The notes below the pieces were generated by a model, which was not told the origin of the DNA, searched no databases, and saw only the letters and a list, made by a program, of their open reading frames with translations. Shown piece by piece: positions 57,590 through 64,000 of a stretch of DNA of 64,000 nucleotides. Made by a program: the position numbers and the translations under genes. Within the stretch, counting starts at the first letter, position 1. Each line of letters begins with the position of its first letter. This DNA comes from Streptomyces sp. WMMB303. GTDB lineage: Bacteria; Actinomycetota; Actinomycetes; Streptomycetales; Streptomycetaceae. The stretch is from NCBI RefSeq assembly GCF_029351045.1, contig NZ_JARKIN010000001.1:3646501-3710500 (forward strand), read 5' to 3'.

Positions 57590-59584
57590 ATGCCCTGGCG
57601 AGGACGCAGAACGCGCAACCCGTTACGCAGCCACCTGATACGTGCCGTCGGCGCCGGAACCCTCGCGCTCGCCCTGGCCGCGGGCGCCGGACAGCCCGGC
57701 GGCACCCCGGCCCGCGCCGCAGTGCCCGAAGACTCCGTCCAGGAGGCCGCCCCGGCCCGGGACGGCGACCCCCGGGCGGTCCGCACCGGAGAGGAACCGG
57801 AGCACATCCAGGGCAGACGGCTCGAAGTGGCGGACCGCGCCCCGCTTCCGGCGTCCCATGACGGACTCCGCACGGACTACGACAGCCCCGCACCCCGGCC
57901 CCCTCGCGAACGGCCCTCCACCCGGTTCGCACCGCACAGCGGTCGAGCCGACACAGCCTGCTCCCCCGAAGACTTCGCGCGGACCGGGACGGCGCTCGTC
58001 GAGCGGATCGCCGCGGCCACGACGGACTGCGTCAACTCCCTCTTCGGCCTGACCGGACGCGACGCACACGGTGCCTTCCGCGAGGCGCAGATGGTGACCG
58101 CCGCGGACGCGCTGCGCAGCCGCTCGGCCTCCTATCCGGGAGACGGCAGCACCGGCATGCCGCAGATCGTGCTCTTCCTTCGGGCCGGCTACTACGTGCA
58201 CTGGTACCACGAGCAGGACGTCGGCACCTACGGACCGGCGCTGAGCTCCGCGCTACGGGGCGGCCTGGACGCCTTCTTCGGCTCGCCTCGCTCGCACGAC
58301 GTCACGGACGCCAACGGCGAGACCCTCTCCGAGGCGGTCACCCTCATCGACAGCGCGGAGGAGAACGCGCACTACCTCGACGTAGTCAAGCGGATGCTGA
58401 CCGGCTACGACAGCTCCTACGACGACAGGTACTGGATGGTCAACGCCGTCAACAACGCCTACGGGGTGCTGTGGCGGGGCCACCAGATGCCCGACTTCGT
58501 CCGGGCCGTGCAGCGCGATCCGAGCGTCCTGTGGACCCTGCACGCCTTCGCCCGCGACCACCTCGGCCTGCTGAACGGGGAACGCTATTTCCTCACCTAC
58601 AACGCGGGGCACGAACTGGGGCGGTTCCTCCAGCACGCGTCGCTGCGCGGCACCGTCCGCCCGCTGGTGAAAGACCTGCTGGAGGCCGGTGACATCACCG
58701 GCGACACCGCCGCGCTGTGGGTGGGTGTCGCGGAGACGGCGGACGCGTACGACAGGGACAGGTGCGCGTACTACGGGGTCTGCGACCTCAAGGGGAAGCT
58801 GACGAAGGCCGTACTCAAGGAGAGGAAGTCCTGCAGCGACAGCATCACCATAGTCGCCCAGGACATGAGCACCGAGGACTTCACGGCCGCCTGCGACAGT
58901 CTCGAGGGGCAGGACGCGTACTTCCATCGGGTCGCCCGGGACAGCGGGCCGGTCGCGGACGACCGGAACAGCAGCATCGAGGTCGTCGTCTTCGACTCCA
59001 GCCGCGACTACCGGATCTACGCGGGCGCCCTCTACGGCATCGACACCGACAACGGCGGCATGTATCTGGAGGGCGACCCGTCGGCGGTCGGCAACCTGCC
59101 CCGCTTCATCGCCTACGAGGCCGAGTGGCTGCGACCGGACTTCCGGATCTGGAACCTCAACCACGAGTACACGCACTATCTCGACGGCCGCTTCGACATG
59201 TACGGCGACTTCGCGGCCGGGACCTCCACTCCCACGGTCTGGTGGATCGAGGGCTTCGCGGAGTACGTGTCCTACTCCTACCGCCGCATCCGCTACGACG
59301 AGGCGATCGACCGGGCGGGCAGCAAGACCTACCCGCTGAGCACGCTCTTCGACACCACGTACGAGAACACCGACACCGACCGCACCTACCGCTGGGGGTA
59401 CCTGGCTGTGCGGTACATGCTCGAGGCACACCCCGGAGCGGTGGACACCGTGCTGGCCTCCTACCGGACAGGCGACTGGAAGACCGCCCGCAGATACCTC
59501 GAGGAGACCATCGGCTCGCGGTACGACCAGGACTGGTACGCCTGGCTCGACGCCTGCGCGACAGGCGCCTGCACGGCCGGATAG
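57590..59584 (+). CDS. Secreted collagenase-type metalloprotease (M9)
   Basis: A 664-residue exported metalloprotease of the M9 (Clostridium/Vibrio collagenase-like) family. The signal peptide ends near ARAAV (about residue 45); a helical M9N-type activator domain occupies about 110-400 (including NAVNNAYGVLWRG), then the catalytic domain with HEYTHYLDGRF near residue 525 and WWIEGFAEYVSY about 30 residues later, supplying the third zinc ligand (Glu). No PKD or collagen-binding domains follow, unlike the clostridial enzymes, so it may act on gelatin or peptides. Several cysteine pairs are visible. ATG with AGGAGG upstream. It is divergent from a GntR regulator and converges with an EamA gene. 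Confidence 0.92.
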   Translation: MPWRGRRTRNPLRSHLIRAVGAGTLALALAAGAGQPGGTPARAAVPEDSVQEAAPARDGDPRAVRTGEEPEHIQGRRLEVADRAPLPASHDGLRTDYDSPAPRPPRERPSTRFAPHSGRADTACSPEDFARTGTALVERIAAATTDCVNSLFGLTGRDAHGAFREAQMVTAADALRSRSASYPGDGSTGMPQIVLFLRAGYYVHWYHEQDVGTYGPALSSALRGGLDAFFGSPRSHDVTDANGETLSEAVTLIDSAEENAHYLDVVKRMLTGYDSSYDDRYWMVNAVNNAYGVLWRGHQMPDFVRAVQRDPSVLWTLHAFARDHLGLLNGERYFLTYNAGHELGRFLQHASLRGTVRPLVKDLLEAGDITGDTAALWVGVAETADAYDRDRCAYYGVCDLKGKLTKAVLKERKSCSDSITIVAQDMSTEDFTAACDSLEGQDAYFHRVARDSGPVADDRNSSIEVVVFDSSRDYRIYAGALYGIDTDNGGMYLEGDPSAVGNLPRFIAYEAEWLRPDFRIWNLNHEYTHYLDGRFDMYGDFAAGTSTPTVWWIEGFAEYVSYSYRRIRYDEAIDRAGSKTYPLSTLFDTTYENTDTDRTYRWGYLAVRYMLEAHPGAVDTVLASYRTGDWKTARRYLEETIGSRYDQDWYAWLDACATGACTAG

Positions 59585-59648
59585 CCGAACCGCCGCCGGG
59601 GGCCGGCGTCTCCGCGCCGGGCCCCGGCCCCACCGGTCCGGCCCCACC

Positions 59649-59690
59649 GGGGCCCGCCGAGGAGGGCCACGGAAGGCCGCGGCGGGCCCC
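59649..59690. terminator. Bidirectional terminator between collagenase and EamA genes
   Basis: GGGGCCCGCCG (59649-59659) pairs perfectly with CGGCGGGCCCC (59680-59690) around a 20-nt loop. It is 64 nt past the collagenase stop and ends 3 nt before the convergent EamA stop. Confidence 0.7.
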
Positions 59691-59693
59691 GCC

Positions 59694-60641
59694 TCACTTC
59701 CGCTCCGCGCTCCCGGTGCGCACCGCGCCCGCGCTGGCTCCGATCACCAGCGCGACGGCCAGACACTGCACGGCCGTGAGTTCCTGGCCCAGCACCAGGA
59801 ACCCCGCCAGTGCCGCGATCCCGGGAGCCAGGCTCATCAGCACCGCGAACGTCGCCGCAGGCAGCCGGCGCAGCGCCAGCAATTCCAGGGTGTAGGGCAC
59901 TCCCGAGGACAGCAGCGCCACCGCCAGCCCGAGCGCCAGCACCTCCGGCTCCAGCAGCACACCACCCGCCGACCCGATCCCCAGCGGCAGGCTGACGAGC
60001 GCGGCCACCGCCATCGCCACGGCCAGCCCGTCCAGTCGCGGGAAGCGGGCCCCGGTCCGGGAGTTGAAGACGATGTACGCCGCCCACATGGCACCCGCAC
60101 CCAGCGCGAAGGCGATGCCGGCCGGGTTCAGCGCGTCGAAACCGCTCCGGCCCAGCAGGAAGACTCCCGCGAGCGCCAGCCCCGCCCACACCAGACTCAG
60201 CGCCCTGCGCGCGGTGACGACGGACAGCGCGAGCGGGCCGAGCACCTCCAAGGTCACCGCCGGACCCAGCGGAATCCGGTCGACCGCCTGGTAGAAGAGG
60301 GTGTTCATACCGGCGAGCGCCAGCCCGAACGCGACGACCACGGCCCAGTCCGTCCGGCTGTGCCCGCGCAGTCGAGGGCGGCACACCACCAGCAGCAGTA
60401 GGGCCGCGAGCGTCACCCGCAGTGCCACCACGCCCAGCGCTCCGGCCCGCGGGAAGAGCAGGGCCGCGACAGCCGAACCGAACTGCACCGAGAACGCGCC
60501 GGCCAGCACCAGCCCGATGCCGCCGAGGCTGCCGACTCCGGCAGGCACGCGGGCGGATCCCGCCCCGCCCGCCGCGGCCGTGCCGAGCGCTGTCGCGGAT
60601 CCGTCGCCCGCGGTCTCCACCCCGGAACCCGTATGTGTCAT
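59694..60641 (-). CDS. EamA-family (DMT) transporter, RhtA-like
   Basis: A 315-residue membrane protein with ten helices in two EamA repeats. After a short Gly/Ala-rich N-terminus the helices begin GLVLAGAFSVQFGSAVAALLF; LEVLGPLALSVVTARR starts the inter-repeat region, and GAGAMWAAYIVFNSRTG the second repeat. RhtA-type members export threonine, homoserine or other amino acids. The ATG at 60641 is preferred to a GTG three codons earlier. It is divergent from a LysR gene with 69 nt between, so the LysR protein is its likely regulator. Confidence 0.88.
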   Translation of the reverse strand: MTHTGSGVETAGDGSATALGTAAAGGAGSARVPAGVGSLGGIGLVLAGAFSVQFGSAVAALLFPRAGALGVVALRVTLAALLLLVVCRPRLRGHSRTDWAVVVAFGLALAGMNTLFYQAVDRIPLGPAVTLEVLGPLALSVVTARRALSLVWAGLALAGVFLLGRSGFDALNPAGIAFALGAGAMWAAYIVFNSRTGARFPRLDGLAVAMAVAALVSLPLGIGSAGGVLLEPEVLALGLAVALLSSGVPYTLELLALRRLPAATFAVLMSLAPGIAALAGFLVLGQELTAVQCLAVALVIGASAGAVRTGSAERK

Positions 60642-60697
60642 GCGGCTCACGCTACGCGCCGACCCCGATGCCGTGAAATGCCGAATGCTCTGCGGTT

Positions 60698-60712
60698 ATG
60701 CTTCACAAGCAT
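60698..60712. promoter_or_regulatory. ATGCTT-CAC-AAGCAT dyad at the LysR start
   Basis: A perfect 6-bp inverted repeat overlaps the first codons of the LysR gene, and TATGCT (60697-60702) is a -10-like box about 8 nt before the ATG at 60711. The LysR message is therefore probably leaderless and self-controlled. Confidence 0.55.
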
Positions 60713-61577
60713 GACTATGGAGCTGCGCCATCTGCGGGCCTTCCTCGCCATCGCCGAAGAGGGCAGCATCACGCGTGCCGCCGCCAGGCTGCACACCGGC
60801 CAGCCAGCGCTCTCCCGGACACTGCGCCAACTGGAGAACCATCTCGGCGTGCGCCTGGTCGACCGCTCCACCCACCACCTCGACCTCACCGCGGCGGGCC
60901 GCACCTTCCGCGACCGCGCCGCCACCGCGCTGGCCGCCGCGGACGCGGCCTTCGACCCCCGTTCGATGGCCGCAGCCCGGCCGCTGCGCCTCGGACACCC
61001 GTGGGCCGCGCTCGGGAGCTGGACCGTCCCGCTGCTGCGCCGCTGGGACGAGGAGCACCCCGAGGTGCCGCTGGAGCTGCGCCGGATCGACGACCGGACG
61101 GCCGGACTCACCCGGGGCAAGGTCGACGCCGCACTGCTGCGGGGCCGGGTCGCCCCGCTGTCCGGCATGGTCACGGAGCTCCTGCTGGAGGAGGAGCGGG
61201 TGGCGGTGGTCCCCGAGGGCAGCGGCCTCGCGGAGTGCGACACGGTCACCCTGGCGGACCTCGCGACCTGGCCGATCGCGCTGAACACCGTCGCGGGCAC
61301 CACCACCCTGGACCTGTGGCCCGCCGGCGCCCGGCCCGCGCGAACGCTGGAGGTGGCCAACACGGACGAGTGGCTGACCGTGATCGCCGCGGGCCGGGCC
61401 GTGGGCATCACGACCTCGGCGACCCCCGGACTGCACTCCCAGCCGGCGCTCGCCTACCGCCCGCTGACCGACGCGCCACCGGTCCCGCTGATGCTGGCCT
61501 GGCCCCGCGACGTACCGGCCCACCCGGCGATCCCCGCGCTGGTCGGCCTCGTCCGTGACGTGGTCGCGGGACGCTGA
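60711..61577 (+). CDS. LysR-family transcriptional regulator
   Basis: A 288-residue LysR regulator. MELRHLRAFLAIAEEGSITRAAARLHTGQPALSRTLRQLENHLGVRLVDRS is the DNA-binding domain, and LRLGHPWAALGSWTVPLLRRW starts the effector-binding domain, which ends with LALAWPRDVPAHPAIPAL-like strands. The start at 60711 (MTMELRHL) or 60717 is consistent with a leaderless transcript. It faces away from an EamA exporter gene and probably senses the exported compound. It ends 9 nt from the convergent FAD oxidase gene. Confidence 0.9.
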   Translation: MTMELRHLRAFLAIAEEGSITRAAARLHTGQPALSRTLRQLENHLGVRLVDRSTHHLDLTAAGRTFRDRAATALAAADAAFDPRSMAAARPLRLGHPWAALGSWTVPLLRRWDEEHPEVPLELRRIDDRTAGLTRGKVDAALLRGRVAPLSGMVTELLLEEERVAVVPEGSGLAECDTVTLADLATWPIALNTVAGTTTLDLWPAGARPARTLEVANTDEWLTVIAAGRAVGITTSATPGLHSQPALAYRPLTDAPPVPLMLAWPRDVPAHPAIPALVGLVRDVVAGR

Positions 61578-61586
61578 CCGGAGCGG

Positions 61587-62921
61587 TCAGGGCAGCAGGG
61601 GGAAGTTGCTGCGGAAGAGGCGGTCCGGGTCGCGGTGGTGCTTGAGAGCGCGGATCCGGTCCAGTGCGGCCGGGGGCAGCGCCTTCTCGATCGCCTCCCC
61701 CGGAGCGAGAAACGACAGCGGCGCCCGTCCGCTGACGGGGAGAGCCTCCGCGAGCGCACGCTGCTTGGTGGTCACCGCCTCGGCGGCCACCGGATCGGTG
61801 GGGACGCCGAACAAGTAGAGCGCGTACGGCTCGGTCAGCGGTCCGTGCGGGCTCCCGGACGGTTGCGCGAGTGCGCCGCCCAGGTGTCTGACCTGGACAC
61901 TCAGCAGCGGCGCCACCGGCTCGGCGAGGAACGCCCCGGCGGCCTGTTCATCCAGCGCGGTCAGGAGTTCACCACGGGAGAGTCCGGCACCGGGCTCGGT
62001 GGGCTCCGCGGTGATGGAGCCGAGCGCGGATACCGGCATGACGCTCCTGCTGTCCGACAGCGGCCGCGGCAGGCCGTCCAAGGGGCCGAGCAATCCCTTC
62101 GCTTCGCGCTCCGCACCGAGGTGTGTGGCGTCCACCGCAACCATGGGCGCGGCCCCGGGAAAGTGCAGCAGGTCGAACCAGAGCGTCAGCTCATCGGGAG
62201 CCGCAGCCGTGAGCTGTCGGTACACCTCGAGCACCGCGCCGGCGTGCTCGGCGGCCCACAGGACTCTGCCGCCGTACAGCTCCGGCGCGGGGTGCAGGGC
62301 GAGTTCGAGTGCCGTGACGACGGCCAGATCCCCGCCGCCGCCCCGCAGCCCCCAGAACAGGTCCGGATCGCTGTCGCCGGTGACTCGCCGCTGCTCCCCC
62401 TCGGCGTCCACGATGTCGAAGGCGGTGACACTGTCGGCGACCCAGCCGAACTTGCGGCCGAACCAGCTCAGTCCGCCGCCCAGCGCCACCCCGGCGACAC
62501 TGACCACCGGGGAGCTGCCGGGCAGGCCGGTGAGTCCGTGGCGTGCGGCGGCGGCCTGGACCCTGCCGGAGGGCACGCCCGCTCCCACTCTGGGCCGGCG
62601 GCGGACCGGGTCGATCTCCAGGGCGTCCAGTCGGCCGGTGCGCAACAGGATGCAACCGGCTGTGCGTCCGGTGGCGCCGTGCCCGTTGGGCTGGGTGGCG
62701 ATACCGGTGCCGGTGCTGCGGGCGTGGCGCACGAGTGCGGCCACGTCGTCGGCGTCGGCCGCCTCGACCACGGCAGCGACAGGCTGTTCGACGGCCAGGT
62801 TCCAGGGACGCCGGGCCTCGTCGAAGCCGGGGTCGTCCGGCAGTATGACCGGGCCTCGGACGGCGGTGCGCAGGGCGCGGTGATCGGCCGCCGCCCGGCA
62901 CCGCGCGCGCGTGGGGAACAC
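61587..62921 (-). CDS. FAD-linked oxidase (PCMH/BBE type)
   Basis: A 444-residue flavoprotein of the berberine-bridge/PCMH group. The FAD-binding domain has PNGHGATGRTAG (His that can carry FAD), GLPGSSPVVSVAGVALGGGLSWFGRKFG and LFWGLRGGGGDLAVV; the usual Cys of the bicovalent site is replaced by Ser/Pro. The C-terminal BBE segment DPDRLFRSNF is present. Such enzymes oxidise alcohols or alkaloids with oxygen. A GTG at 62921 gives the normal N-terminus, though no Shine-Dalgarno precedes it. The frame also stays open upstream into a lipoprotein remnant starting at 63257, so a 556-residue membrane-anchored fusion is possible. Confidence 0.85.
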   Translation of the reverse strand: MFPTRARCRAAADHRALRTAVRGPVILPDDPGFDEARRPWNLAVEQPVAAVVEAADADDVAALVRHARSTGTGIATQPNGHGATGRTAGCILLRTGRLDALEIDPVRRRPRVGAGVPSGRVQAAAARHGLTGLPGSSPVVSVAGVALGGGLSWFGRKFGWVADSVTAFDIVDAEGEQRRVTGDSDPDLFWGLRGGGGDLAVVTALELALHPAPELYGGRVLWAAEHAGAVLEVYRQLTAAAPDELTLWFDLLHFPGAAPMVAVDATHLGAEREAKGLLGPLDGLPRPLSDSRSVMPVSALGSITAEPTEPGAGLSRGELLTALDEQAAGAFLAEPVAPLLSVQVRHLGGALAQPSGSPHGPLTEPYALYLFGVPTDPVAAEAVTTKQRALAEALPVSGRAPLSFLAPGEAIEKALPPAALDRIRALKHHRDPDRLFRSNFPLLP

Positions 62922-62939
62922 CGGAGGGCAGGGGGGCTC

Positions 62940-62999
62940 ATGCTGGAGCGGTACGAGGTCGAGACACTGCTGGTGCTCGCCGAGGAGCTGCATTTCGGC
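62940..62999 (+). pseudogene. LysR gene stub (first 20 codons)
   Basis: MLERYEVETLLVLAEELHFG is the start of an actinobacterial LysR helix-turn-helix, preceded by an AGGGGGGCTC ribosome site and divergent from the FAD oxidase gene. After F/G at about 62996 the frame no longer matches; it enters antisense sequence of a lipoprotein gene. So a deletion has removed the rest. Confidence 0.75.
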
Positions 63000-63257
63000 G
63001 CTGCCGTGCAGACCGCCGCGCGGCGTGCGGACCACCTCGCCCATCGGGTGGTATCCGGCGCGCCACGTGGCGGCGGCACGTGAGCCGTCCCAGGCCACGG
63101 CGACCTGCCGGGCGCGGTCGGCGCGCGCCCGGCTGCCGCCGCCGTCGGGGCCGTCCCCGGCCTGCTGCCGGCCGCAGCCTGCGCCCGCGCCCAGCGCGGC
63201 GGCGCTCAGCATCGCCGCGGCGAGCAGACCGGCAGAGCGCGGCGAGCGCACCCGCAT
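62997..63257 (-). pseudogene. Lipoprotein gene 5' remnant joined to the FAD oxidase frame
   Basis: MRVRSPRSAGLLAAAMLSAAALGAGAGC is a lipoprotein signal with a lipobox Cys at residue 28, and VAVAWDGSRAAATWRAGYHPMGEVVRTPRGGL is the start of the mature domain. The ATG has GGAGG 5 nt upstream. At about 62997 the similarity stops, at the same base where the LysR stub stops, which marks the deletion join. The frame then runs without a stop through the LysR antisense and the oxidase gene to 61587. Confidence 0.75.
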
Positions 63258-63364
63258 ATGACCTCCCGGAGGAGCGGTGGGGCGGATCGCCCCATGGCGG
63301 CGGCGGGTTCCCGGCACCGTTGTGACGGCAGCCGCCCTTCGGCGGTTCCGGCGGCCGCAGCGGG

Positions 63365-64000
63365 CTATGCGGCGCGGTTCCGCCGGGCGCGGTGGGTGCG
63401 GACGAGGTCGGCGTAGCGGCGGCCGCTGGTCTTGACGGTCCGCCGTTGGGTGGCGTAGTCGACGTGGACGAGGCCGAAGCGCTGCGCGTACCCGTAGGCC
63501 CACTCGAAGTTGTCCAGCAGTGACCAGGCGAAGTATCCCCGCAGCGGAACGCCTTGGCGGACGGCGCGGGCGCAGGCGGCCAGGTGCTCTTCCAGGTAGC
63601 GGGTGCGCTCGGGGTCGTGTACCTGTCCGTCGGGGCCGACGATGTCCGGATAGGCGGCGCCGTTCTCGGTGACGTAGAGGCAGCGTGCCCCGTAGTCGTC
63701 CGTCATTCGGCGCAGGGTCTTCGTCAACCCCTCGGCGTGCACCTCCCAACCCATGCCGGTCACCCGTGCTCCGGCGGGCAGTTCGGCGGCCCGGGCCCGG
63801 GGGAAGGGACCGGTGGGGTCGTCGCGGAGCACGTTGCGGAAGTAGTAGTTGAGTCCGAGCCAGTCCAGCGGCTCGGCGACGGTCTCCGCGTCGCCGGGGC
63901 GCTGCGGCGGCTCCGTCCCGTACAGCTCGATCATGTCCTGCGGGTAGCCGCGGCCGTGCAGCGGATCCATCCACCAGCGGTTGACATGGCCGTCGGCGCG
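63365..64000 (-). CDS. GH1 beta-glucosidase, C-terminal part (runs off the window)
   Basis: At least 212 residues of a glycoside hydrolase family 1 enzyme: LDWLGLNYYFRNVLRDD, VTENGAAYPD (Glu is the catalytic nucleophile), RYLEEHLAACARAVRQGVPLRGYFAWSLLDNFEWAYGYAQRFGLVHVDY and the end of the TIM barrel. The stop is at 63365. The acid/base Asn-Glu-Pro block and the start lie beyond base 64000. The product probably hydrolyses cello- or other beta-linked oligosaccharides in the cytoplasm. The gene lies 107 nt from the lipoprotein remnant, on the same strand. Confidence 0.92.
   Translation of the reverse strand, partial: RADGHVNRWWMDPLHGRGYPQDMIELYGTEPPQRPGDAETVAEPLDWLGLNYYFRNVLRDDPTGPFPRARAAELPAGARVTGMGWEVHAEGLTKTLRRMTDDYGARCLYVTENGAAYPDIVGPDGQVHDPERTRYLEEHLAACARAVRQGVPLRGYFAWSLLDNFEWAYGYAQRFGLVHVDYATQRRTVKTSGRRYADLVRTHRARRNRAA

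Noticed and set aside
61587..63257. Calling one 556-residue lipoprotein-oxidase fusion as the main gene
   Set aside because: The LysR stub and lipoprotein stub end at the same base, so the join is a deletion scar; the oxidase has a normal-looking N-terminus at 62921. It is kept only as a possibility.
1..64000. Prophage, insertion sequence, tRNA-linked island or CRISPR array
   Set aside because: No integrase, transposase, terminal repeats, tRNA cloverleaf or regular repeat-spacer structure was recognised in the sequence.

Overview
The window is very GC-rich (roughly 70-75 percent), with GTG and ATG starts, stop/start overlaps, AAGGAG/GGAGG ribosome sites, twin-arginine and lipoprotein signals, an LPXTG anchor, a family-19 chitinase, terpene/P450 genes and MerR, LysR, Lrp, PaaX, GntR and XRE regulators. 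This points to a chromosomal segment of a Streptomyces-like actinomycete. No tRNA, rRNA, CRISPR array, insertion sequence or phage gene was recognised.

Region 1 (1-12.7 kb) is the most interesting part. Two cobalamin riboswitches lie back to back at 5.06-5.55 kb. The left one drives a leftward four-gene peptide/nickel-type ABC importer (binding lipoprotein, two permeases, fused double ATPase). The right one drives a rightward chain with 4-nt overlaps: membrane-anchored beta-domain protein, EcfT, double EcfA, S component, and an LPXTG-anchored alpha/alpha-barrel protein. After a 42-bp perfect palindrome comes a secreted DUF4430 protein. Vertebrate intrinsic factor and transcobalamin consist of an alpha6/alpha6 barrel plus a DUF4430-like beta domain, so this looks like a split transcobalamin-type corrinoid capture system feeding an ECF importer, with a second B12-controlled importer beside it.

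Region 2 (12.7-20.6 kb) looks like a small catabolic island: LysR regulator, creatinase/ectoine-hydrolase-like M24 protein without normal metal ligands, DadA-like FAD oxidoreductase, MHS-type transporter and an amino-acid dehydrogenase. Region 3 (20.6-29.2 kb) holds a pentapeptide-repeat membrane protein, a HIT protein, a hypothetical/MoxR/VWA-metallopeptidase trio whose MoxR gene is frameshifted, and a DoxX protein. Region 4 (29.2-45 kb) has acetyltransferases, a MerR-PP2C fusion with a MerR-type promoter, a PaaX regulator facing an EamA exporter, a secreted phospholipase D-like enzyme, a methyltransferase/DinB pair facing an XRE-cupin regulator, a TOPRIM protein, a GH19 chitinase, an aldo/keto reductase and a hydrolase.

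Region 5 (45-54.7 kb) is oxidative and terpenoid in character: FAD monooxygenase, CYP157-like P450 lacking ExxR, class I terpene synthase, then a CGNR regulator/VOC pair sharing a 27-bp palindrome, and an SMP-30/P450/P450 group. Region 6 (54.7-64 kb) holds an Lrp regulator, a chitosanase remnant, a ricin-like secreted protein, a GntR regulator facing an M9 collagenase, an EamA/LysR pair, an FAD oxidase whose upstream region carries a deletion scar, and the C-terminal part of a GH1 beta-glucosidase that runs off the right edge.

Several genes are decaying: MoxR (frameshift), a PhoX/DUF839 protein (internal deletion and frameshift), a VOC protein (N-terminus lost), a chitosanase (only the C-terminal part left) and a LysR/lipoprotein junction. 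All assignments are by eye from sequence; no database search was run.
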